A stretch of 64,000 bases of DNA from Charina bottae (taxonomy: Eukaryota; Chordata; Lepidosauria; Squamata; Charinaidae). A program made the position numbers and the translations under genes. Location of the stretch: NCBI GenBank assembly GCA_023362775.1, contig JALMGJ010000002.1:69913414-69977413 (forward strand). Reading direction: 5' to 3'. The notes beneath the pieces were generated by a model. It saw only the letters and a list, made by a program, of their open reading frames with translations. It did not search any database and was not told where the DNA came from. Positions 54,790-64,000 of the stretch are shown one piece after another. The first letter of the stretch is position 1; each line of letters opens with the position of its first letter.

Positions 54790-57480
54790 GGCTACCGTGA
54801 TTGCAGTGTGTTTTCTAACTAACAGGTTGTAGAATTCAACTGTAAAAAGAAGTTCATTATTTTTCTTTTGTTTGGCAAGCGCCCTTCACTGAAGTACCTG
54901 CATGTCTTTGGAACATTTGCATGTGTTCACATCCCCAGGTCACAGCGAAGGAAGAACCAACCAAAAGCACAGTGCTTCAGGTTGTTGGTTGTTGGTTGTT
55001 GATTAAAATCCAAGGCTTATCGTGTTTCATTAGGCGATGGTCAAATCCAAATCTCCAGAAGCGCTTTATTTTTCAAAGCAGCCTACTGGTTAGGAAAGGT
55101 TGTATGCTAATGTTGCAGAAGTGTTGCTGCATTGCTAGTGTAAAACCTACTGTCCATACTTCAGTAGATGGGCAAACACCAGTTCAGGTTTCTTCTGTTC
55201 CCCAGTCTCCTAGTGTGTTAAAAGGGCCCCTCAGGTGAAGGAAGTGGAAATTTCACCTGAGCAGGTGCAGGGCCTGGAGGGGGAGTCAGGTAGTGGAAAG
55301 AAAAGAAGACGGTGATGGGGAAAGCACAGTGGTCATTTCTCATGGGTCCTCTTATTCCACAAAGGGTGTGAAGCCTGACAGATTTGTGATTTAGCAGGTG
55401 ACAGTGTGTCAAATCACCTGAAAAAAACCCAGTCTTTTCAAGACGTGTTGCTCCCGCCTGTTGAGAGGCAAGAACATTGGAACACAGCTGTGGATAATCT
55501 GTTTGAGAGTTTTGGTGAAGTGTTAAAAGTAACCAACCTGTCCTTTGTTTTAGTAAGCTGTAGGTTCCAGATGAGTGTTCAGAAATACATTTCTTCCTGA
55601 TAATACTCTGCAATGTAAAGCCAGCTTTGTTGCCCAGGGATTTGTTTCACAGGAGGAGTTTGTGAACTGTTTTCTAATGTATGCACCCACAGCTAGGCCA
55701 GAATGTTTACGTGTGGTACGTTTTCTGGTTGCGTAGCGTGAAACAGTTGTCCGTTTACATATTGTGATGTTGACACAGCATATTAGAATATAGATCTCTC
55801 TGAAACAGTGTGTGTAAGGCAAGCCTTTGGCTATACATGTGTGACAATTCCCAGAAAGTCCATTGACTTCACAGGGTGCTTTATGGATCTTAAAGCAGGC
55901 CAGTCATTGATAGCATCAGTGCAAAGGTGCAAATTCTGACAAAAACTCGGATGTGTAGAACAGTCACGTGCTGTTTTCTGTATGTACATAAGAGATTGTA
56001 GAAGTTTGTATAGTACTTCTTATGTAGTTGTTTTCTGCTTAGCAACTGCATCTTTCCACCTTGTATAAGAATTTGTTAATCAGCTGAAGCAGTATTTCCA
56101 GCTGAGGGCGTTAGGCACAAATTCAAACATTTATCTTGGTATTGAAGTTTCTAAAGCTCAGAATAGAGAATCCTATGGTTCTTGATTTCCTACAGAGTGT
56201 CATTTGTGTAAAGGAAGCTTATCCTTAATTTGTTGTATATCACTCTGCAGTAACACAGTGGATACACCCTAATTTAGTTTACCTAGTTTGCCCAGGTAAA
56301 ATACCAAGCCTGCAAAATGGTTTAGCCATCTATGCGAGGCTGGCAAGGGTTGAAAAAGTCTGCATTTTCTTAAAAAATCAAAACAAGCCTTTGCCTCAAA
56401 CAGAAGCAGCTAACAAGTTTGGAATTTCTGCTTATCTATGTCAGCTGTATTTTTGTTTTGAAAGGAGGGGACGTCTGTGGGCGATTTTTCTGTTTCTATA
56501 TGCTGTTTTCTCTGTATTGTCTCTGCTATTGCATAATTTGTATTATTATGTATTTGTATGTATCTGAACAAAACATTCCATAAAGTGTGTATTGTACATT
56601 ATACATATGTGTAACAAGTGTTTTTAAACCATTTCTAGTTTTGATGACTATTGGTTGTAAAATTGAAACTTGAACAGTGTGAATAATACATGTACTAACC
56701 ATGTTTTTTTTTCTGTTTCTGTAAAAATGTATTTTACAGCTTTGAAAATCCCATTGCTGCAGTGTGTGTCGAAAACAATTTGGGAGGGGTGTCAGATTTC
56801 CCACATGAAAATTGTTTTGGCAAATTGTTTTCTATACAAAGCACAGCTTTCTCACGATGATGTGAAGTGCAGGTGGCCAGATAACAACAAAGCCTTCCCA
56901 TAGCTTTGAATGGCCTTGCTTATATCTTCTTTAGATATGAAGCTAGAAGGTACCATGTGATGTATTGTTTACGTCTAGTCTCTAAACCTTCCCATGGGAA
57001 CAGTTTGCCATGATGCGTCTGTGGGAAGCCTTGCTCTGTGTAGAGCAAGGGAGGGGGGGATCACATGCTTGCTTAGATGCAGCACTGCCACCCAATAGCA
57101 GGTCATGCTATCTGCTATGGCCTATGCTTTAGGCCTGGTGTGTGTCACACCTAACTTCCAGCCAATCAGAAAGCTGGAAGAACTGAATATCTAACCATGC
57201 AAAATGGTGTTCTATGCTTCTTGACTTCTGTCCGGTCTTTTAGCCATGTTCGTGTGTGTGTTCTACTTCTGAAGACTGGGAAGTGCGTAGCTATGCGTGG
57301 CTGTGTGTGTAGGCCATGGCATGAGCCCCTTCATGTCTGTCAATGGAAACAATACACGAAACTCTGCTTGTAAGTTTGTTTTTCCTTTTGCAATGCTGTA
57401 CCATGTATATTCAACTTTGCTTTTATCACAAGTAAAGATTTTATAGCTTTTACAAGCTGCACTCTGTCTGTTTACTCTCA
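54790..57480 (+). other. Repeat-poor stretch; possible unidentified exon or 3' UTR
   Basis: Unlike its surroundings this 2.7 kb shows no transposon that I recognise. It has TG/CA-balanced, UTR-like composition (many TGTAT, TTTGTA and TTGTTTT words) and plausible acceptors (e.g. CACATCCCCAG at 54931-54941). The open frames 54921-55238 and 55406-55600 have no similarity that I can name. It may be unique intergenic DNA. Confidence 0.3.
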
Positions 57481-58180
57481 AGCCTTGATTTTTCCCTATA
57501 AGCCAGCGTACATCCTATCAATTCAGGGAGCATGAAATGGACTGTAGTCCATAAAAGTTTATGCTAATAGAAATTTGTTAGTCATTAAGGTACAACAGCA
57601 TACTTGCAGCAAAAGCAGTAGAGAGCTAGCTTTCTGGAAATAAATTTGGTGATACATAAATACAGTATATTAACATTCTAAAAGCTGTTGAATTTCTAGG
57701 AGGAGGTTTTAGAGCTTGAAGTCTTCTGATTAGTAAATTGTAACAAAAATAATGTATGATGATTCACAAGGTATATAGTGTATAGTGTAGTAGCAAATAG
57801 GGAAGGGCAGGTGCTCATAATTACCACTTTCTAGTTAATGTATTTGAGAACAATGTGAGAAAGTATATCCTGCTATTTTTTTCCCTGAAATGATTCTTGA
57901 TCACTATCAGCCCCAGTAGGTAGACCAGACCATGAAATTAACTCCACAGGAAGGCCAAAACTATTTTTATTGAGATTGGCTATAATAACAGAATCTTGCC
58001 AGTCTGATTGTGTTGTACCTTCTCCTCCTTGTTATAGTTCAGTGAATAAGGGAGGTGTCTGTCTGAGCCACTTCTGAATACTATCTGGATGTTCTGGGCT
58101 TAAAAAACATTTTAGCCCCTTTTGCCTAGGCAAAATCTTTTGCATATCGCCATCAAGGTCATGTTCCTTACTCTCTACAA

Positions 58181-58451
58181 CAGAGCTTTCCAAACTGTGT
58201 GTCGCGACACAAAAGTGTGTCACCACACACAGTCTGGTGTGTCGCCACACAACCCGGAAGCGCTGATCATCATCAGCGCTTCCGGGTTTTCCCGCGGCGA
58301 CACACCAACGGCGGCGCGCAAAAACCCGAAAGCGGCAGCAGTGCTTCTGGGTTTTTGCGCGCTGCCACAACGGCAGCACTTCTGGGTTTTCCTGCAGCAA
58401 CACCCCAACGGTGGTTGGTGTGTCGCCACGGGAAAACTTTGGAAAGCCCTG
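58181..58451. mobile_element. hAT MITE, GCTTTCCAAA family (copy 6)
   Basis: Flanked by CTCTACAA/CTCTACAG (58173-58180 and 58452-58459, one mismatch). The ends are CAGAGCTTTCCAAACTGTG and, inverted, CAGGGCTTTCCAAAG. The interior matches copy 5 in the opposite orientation (AACCCGGAAGCGCTGATCAT and mirrored arms). Confidence 0.93.
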
Positions 58452-58459
58452 CTCTACAG

Positions 58460-59683
58460 TAACCTTACTCAGAAATTGACTATCTGAGATTGACCTATTA
58501 TTTCAGAAATGTTCTGGCTCAAAGAAGGACCTTTTAGCAAAAATCTTATAACTGCTGCTTTAAACAGGTGGGATCATGCCTGATCCTTAAAAAGGCATTG
58601 ACTACCTCTCTTAACTATGAATCTAGCCTCATACTGGCTGATTTTATCACCAGAAGGATGAGGATCAAGCAAGGAGGTGATAGCCCACACAATCGTTTCC
58701 CAGACAGCCACAAGATGAAAGGGATCCAAATAGCAGGACAAGTTGTTGCCAAGGTTACCTTTCTATAATCTACCTTAACATTGGAGTCCAAGTTAAAGTA
58801 AATCCAATCAACATTGCCTGCAGAAAACAATGGAAGCTGCACACAGCAAGCCTTTGACTGTCCCAGCTTCCCTCCCCTATTGATGGAGGAGATGCTGCAG
58901 AGTGCAGAAAAACATCACCAACTCTTCCGTGCAGATGCAGAAGAGCAGATATATGGGCATTCTTTGCTGCATCCATTGCCATGGAATAGGGTTTCAAATG
59001 GACCATATGATGTCCCCCACTCTGTGTTTGATCTGATTCATCCCAAGAATTACTATGCTTGCATTCCAGTCTTCCATCTATCTTCTTCATTGATGTTAGC
59101 AACCTGGTAAGCCAAGGGGCTGATTCAGTTTTGGGAGAAGAAATAGGGCACTTAAGAGCTATAATACAGTATGTCAACTGCCCAAGTCTGTATTCTGCAG
59201 ATCAGTGAGGGCTTCAACAATATTGCATATGGGAAGCATCCAGATCCATCAAGTGCCTGAGTCAGAACATTTTAACTGGTCCTTCACCCAGCAGGCATTT
59301 TTAGCAGCTGCCATCCAAAACTCAACAGAGAGCAATCTGTCCACGTCAACAGAGTTATAGAGAGCTTCTCCACCCTCAGATCGCCAGCTTTAGCCAAACA
59401 GAAAAAATAATTCTGCATGTACTGTTCTGCATTCATGGGGCCAGATACCATTTGGGACAGGCTTATGGTCATCATGGAGGAGATTAAATTCTGAAGCACT
59501 TCTAATTGGGCAACCTCCATGTAGATGCTGCATTTCTCCAGGACAATTAGTTTAATGTAGTCTAATGCCACATCAGAGATCACCATGACTAGCTCAGGAA
59601 TAAAAACTGTTGTGTAATGGATAGACAGTACACTAACAGTAGCTCTACACTGTCCTGGCTCCTCAAATGTTGCAACAATCACT
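58460..59683. other. No confident feature
   Basis: A 132-codon minus-strand open frame (59682-59284) ends where an L2 begins. It has no similarity that I recognise. The overlapping plus-strand frames are equally unsupported. Confidence 0.35.
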
Positions 59684-59686
59684 CCT

Positions 59687-59688
59687 AT

Positions 59689-59723
<35 letters not shown>

Positions 59724-60440
59724 TTTGTTTGTTTATTTATTCAACTTATACAGCTGCCCTTTCAAAATGACTCAGGGCAGGTACAATTAAAACAACAAAA
59801 CACTAAAACTAACAAACATAAACACAGAGGCAAATTCAGCTCTCAGAACAATCAAGAGGATCAGAGCATGTGGTTCTCATGGGGAATACTATTCCATAGG
59901 GCAGGTACAGAGACAGAAGGCATGCCTTCTGGTCCCCATGAAATGACACTGCTTAAGAGACAGGACCTATCTTACTGGCTAGGCAGAGATGATAGGAGAC
60001 CAGCAATCCCACAAACAATCAGACCCTATGCCATGATGGCTTTAAAGGTGACAACCAGCACCTTCAATTGCACCTGGAAGCCCACTAGTAACCAGGGTAG
60101 CTCCTGAAGTAGCGTTCTTACATGGGCATCTCAAGGTGTGTCAATAATTACCCAAACTATTACATTCCGAACCAGCTATAGCTTCTGAGTAGTTTTCAAG
60201 GGCAGACCCAAGTAGAATGCATTGCACTTATCCAGTTGACAGGTGATCAAGGCCAAACCGATGGATTGTTGAATGGAGCTTCTAGTAATAAGATGGATTT
60301 TCAATAGACTGCAACCGTGCCATCTCCCTGCCTCTGACCTTACCTGCTGCATCATGGAGTAACCTGTCAGGCAGAGTTGGGAGAGATTAATTCCTCTTTT
60401 TCTCTCAGCCAGGTCACCATATAACATGCCAGGTTAGCAC
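59687..60440 (-). mobile_element. L2-type LINE 3' half
   Basis: It starts with the inverted (TAAA)n tail (TTTATTTATTTA, 59689-59742) and the 3' UTR CTGCCCTTTCAAAATGACTCAGGGC. Further right, the minus-strand frame 60427-60176 reads ALITCQLDKCNAFYLGLPLK, equivalent to ALVISHIDYCNALYMGLPLK at 2.6 kb. The region between holds diverged KLQLVQN...ELPWLLVGFQ-like codons with frameshifts. Confidence 0.88.
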
Positions 60441-63400
60441 TTTCATCTAGGATTCAATCCTGGTTGACATTAAGAAGCAAGGTCTTTAGTTTGGAGAACT
60501 CACATTTGCTGTCACTTTGCCTTAGTTAGACTGCAACTTGTAAGGACAAGAGGCTTTCTCTGCTTGCAAAAGCCAAGTGACAGCCACATACCAATTTTCC
60601 ACCATTGGTTATTTCCTTAAAATATACTCCCAGGTCATGCTTCGTTCCCCACATTCCACCATCTCCCTGACATATCTCATAAGACCCAGAAACAATAAAA
60701 ACTGAAGATTTAAACAAGTCCTCCCCCTAAACACCCATATATAAAGACAAACAGGATGGTCCCCATTCCGGTACATTAAAAAGCAATTATATATTTTCTA
60801 AGATATATGAAGCCATATAGATCTAAACTAGATATGAACATTACTATTGCAGTAAGCAGGTATTCAAAATCACAATGAAAATAGTTCTCTCATTCTAAGT
60901 GTCTCTTACTCCCATGTCATAAAGCCATTTCCCAAACCTTATATTAAACTACAACTCCCTTCAGGTAAGGCTGCATGGTTATATTTGCTGGGGGGGGGCA
61001 TGATTTAGCTAAAATCTCAAGGGGATCCAGGATGGGGCTTGTGGGTTTCATTAAGGGTTTCCCTATCTCACCCCACTTTGTTCAAACAGCAGACAACAGC
61101 CGGAAAGAAGAAAGACAAAGGGTTGTTTCCTTCAGTAACAAGTAGTAACCAAGGAGCTATGCAGCAGGTAGCGGCCTGGATTGGTTACCTGGAGATCATC
61201 TGATTTCCAACCAGGATAACTGAGTTGATTTGGGGCCACATAAAGCACCCAAAAAATCTCAAGGCAGAATTCTCCAGCTAAACTATAAACTATGGTGAAT
61301 GAATCAAAATACCCATGTCGCATAATGTGCTATGTCATAACAAGCATATTGTATTAAGACGTAACAAGGTGCTCTAGTTCATCCTACAAACTGAACCAGA
61401 GTATGGTTTGCTTGGCTTGCTTGACCGAGAGGAGGTGAAAGGAAAAGCTCCGCAGTGGAAAATGCACCAGAAAACAGGACCTTGGATAGCGCCAGTGACT
61501 CCTGCTGACTGAATGGTTCCCTTAAGGCAGTAATAGAAAGTTCTCTCTCCAACACCGACCTATTTTATCAGATATCCTGGCTTCAGCTGCTGACCTTCCT
61601 CCACTGCTAATGCATGGGGAGTGGGGTCTCAGTGCCTGAGCCCCATGAACAGGCTTCTTGGCTCTGCTGCTTTCTTCATAGTTCCTCCTGCTATTCACTT
61701 GCCTATTTCAAGTGAGAGAGCAAAAAGAAGGAGCAACAAATTGCATTCCGTGACATCCTTTGCGTGCTGTGTGAACCAGTGTGAGAAAAGCTATCTCACA
61801 CCAGGTCACTATGGCTTGCTCAAATAACACAATAATGGTTTAGTAGTATGTGTGAATGCAGCCTATTTCCAATTTCTTTTAAAGAGGAGGTGCCAATAGG
61901 CGCAAAGAGCGGGGCAAATGAAGGGTCAGCAACAGTACGGTGGTCCAGTGAAAGTTTTCACAGTCCACCAAATTTGACACTACACTAACTGTTCTCTGTG
62001 GGTGTGTGGCTGAAAGGAGGGAGACTGGAGCATTTGGAATCCAAGATGTCCAAAATTTGCCTCTGAACCCTGAGTTAAAGCTTCAGTTTTGAAACTCCTT
62101 CGAGAATTTGTTGTACAGTTCTTTTAATTCCATTCAGATTGTTCATCCCAATTAAATGAACTTTGAAACAATAAAACATTAAAAGAATAAAATGATACTA
62201 TACACACAAGTTCTAAGACAAAAGAGCATCAGGCACATTAACTCAGTCATATTAGAAATATATAGCATTATATATTCTTAGCTTCTGCATTTAATGCATA
62301 GCTCAGTACGTTACTGTTTATGTTCAGTGTAAAATATGCACCATTAAATGAATGTATACCATAAACTATACAGGATGTGTGTAATGGGGATAGGTAAATA
62401 TTGGTCGTAACTGTTTTAGCCTATCTGTTGGATTGTGTTTAACTATTCTTCTTAAAAGCACCCATCAACCAAAAATAAAAGTATATCTTAAAATGTATCT
62501 CCGATAAAGGGATTAGCAAAAAGAGACCTTTTCTTTTCTTGATTGCCAGATTTTTAAGAGCATTTGGCACAACCTTTACTACTAGCAGTTTCACTGTTTA
62601 TTTGGAGACTATAATAAAGCTGGATTAGACTCAACATTCCCCTCCCCCTTGCTTTCAATTGATTCTGCAAGCACAAGTTAACATACACTAGTTTTCAAAC
62701 TGTTCTTTGTCCCTTTGCTATTATATGTCCATTACTCATGTGACCTCAGGATCATTGTATAAGTTCACTTTCTCTAACAGTATGAGTGAAATTGTCTAAA
62801 TTTGCATATCACACTAAACCATAGTTTGTTTTAGTCATAGCCAATAGTTTAACCAGACAGAAATAATCCGGAGTCATTCTTGCAGAGTAATGATAATTTG
62901 TTTGGCCTCATTTAATTTCCCTCTCTCTAACTCTGAACAATAAAACAAAGTCTGGAATCCCAGCACTCCTATTTCCATATCATGCTAAGCCAATCAATAA
63001 GCTAATAAGGGACTAGATTTTTAAAGTATGGTTTACTTCCTGAAATAAGCATTATGAATGTGTGTTGTTACACTATTTATATCTCCTAGATGGTGGAATG
63101 TGACAACAGAATATTGGCTTGCAAGGTAGTCTCTAGGTTACAGATCCTAGTTTGCCTAGAATTGCTTGGGCAACTTTGGGATAAAACTGGTCTGTGGTTG
63201 CTCTTTTGGCATGCAAGCTAATATGTGCCAAAGTTGACCTTAACCTTTAGCTGGGAATGCTACATGTGGCAGAGGAATGACTTAAGTAATTTAATTTCAA
63301 AAAGTCTTATGTGAAAGCTTCAGTTGACCAAATTGATGGGTATCTGAGGTCAATGTCTATGGACCCATCTGGTGACAACTGCAATATATGGAAGATTCAG

Positions 63401-63555
63401 GCTTGAAATGTAAAGAAATAAATGATAAAGAGAATGAATTAATTAATTAAACAAAATCCTCAGCTTAATGATACTTGCATGTCACATTCTAATGTATAGT
63501 GATAGTGGAAAAACCAGAAATGCTTTTTGAGGAAAATTACACAACATTCTGAATT
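60441..63555. other. No feature seen
   Basis: AT-rich intergenic sequence without supported genes or repeats. Confidence 0.4.
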
Positions 63556-63559
63556 AATG

Positions 63560-63660
63560 TGATCCATGGGAAAATTATTCTGACAGGTGACTTGAATGGA
63601 TGGACAGGAATAAGATGAGGAAGTACAGAAAAAGTGATCAGGCCACTGTTGTTGGAATTC
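63560..63660 (+). mobile_element. Possible LINE endonuclease-domain remnant
   Basis: The plus strand reads GKIILTGDLNGWTGIR before a stop, recalling the GDFNA(K/R)(V/I)G block of apurinic-type endonucleases of RTE or L2 LINEs. It is too short and diverged to name the family. Confidence 0.35.
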
Positions 63661-64000
63661 AACAAATCAAGCATGCCTCATTAGCATATGGGTGATTGCT
63701 CTAGGAGGCAAACTCTGTGTTTCCAGAGGAAGCTGCTTGTTGCCCTTCCCACGTCTTCTCTCTCTCTGATTATTCCACCGATGGGGTAGGACGCACGTGC
63801 CTTAGCTCCTTCCTTGGAGAGGCCATGTGCTAGGCCTCAACTCCAGAGGCTTTTTCCCCTTTCTCCACGCAGCCTCTGGCAGCAAACAGGGCCAGAGGTA
63901 TACAGTTTAGGGAACAGAAAGAAGAACTGAAACATCATTTTTCTACTGAAATGGCTGTACCTGGACTGAATAAACGTAAGAACTCTTTTGTACTTACTTT
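63661..64000. other. No feature seen
   Basis: No supported feature to the window end. Confidence 0.35.

Overview
The window looks like a squamate reptile nuclear genome (lizard or snake; I cannot decide which). It is AT-rich, mostly non-coding and dense in retrotransposon fossils whose combination is typical of squamates: BovB/RTE LINEs, L2- and CR1-type LINEs, L1 fragments, Sauria-type and other tRNA-derived SINEs, 5S-rRNA-derived SINEs, Penelope-like elements (PLEs) and several families of short hAT and Tigger-like MITEs. There is no sign of a bacterial, plastid or viral genome. Most open reading frames longer than 60 codons are chance frames or decayed transposon frames.

One host gene can be reconstructed with confidence. 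Eight exons on the plus strand between 17709 and 26613 splice in frame, with GT-AG borders, into a predicted 379-residue protein. It aligns from end to end with the N-terminal beta-propeller (terminal domain) of clathrin heavy chain and then stops. It lacks the ankle, leg, trimerisation and uncoating segments that make up most of the roughly 1,675-residue clathrin heavy chain. The first exon sits in a GC-rich, CpG-rich stretch (about 17.44-17.9 kb) that is the likely promoter. The large second intron is filled with a decayed CR1 LINE that was itself hit by an L1-like element and by a hAT MITE. I know of no standard gene symbol for a stand-alone clathrin terminal-domain protein; it is the main item to follow up.

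Layout: 1-17.4 kb is intergenic, with BovB, an internally deleted L2, a long microsatellite, MITEs and SINEs. 17.4-27.6 kb holds the clathrin-terminal-domain gene and its probable 3' UTR. 27.6-46.3 kb is repeat-rich intergenic DNA, with a 1.5 kb ORF1-only L1-like element at 30.1-31.6 kb, a full-length Sauria SINE, a 13-bp-TSD Penelope-type inverted repeat, a cluster of 5S SINEs, a Tigger-like MITE, and a BovB nested in an L2 with a 12 bp target duplication. 46.4-47.7 kb holds a 5S SINE followed by a Penelope-like element with a GIY-YIG endonuclease end and a hammerhead-ribozyme-like motif at its 3' end. 47.7-64 kb has further MITEs, an L1 3' end, an L2, an unexplained 44-bp-arm inverted repeat, and a repeat-poor stretch at about 54.8-57.5 kb that could be a terminal exon or 3' UTR but which I cannot identify.

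The transposons give a relative chronology. CR1, L2 and tRNA-SINE copies are old and are interrupted by younger L1-like, BovB and hAT insertions, many with intact target-site duplications stated in the entries. No tRNA, rRNA or CRISPR gene was found.
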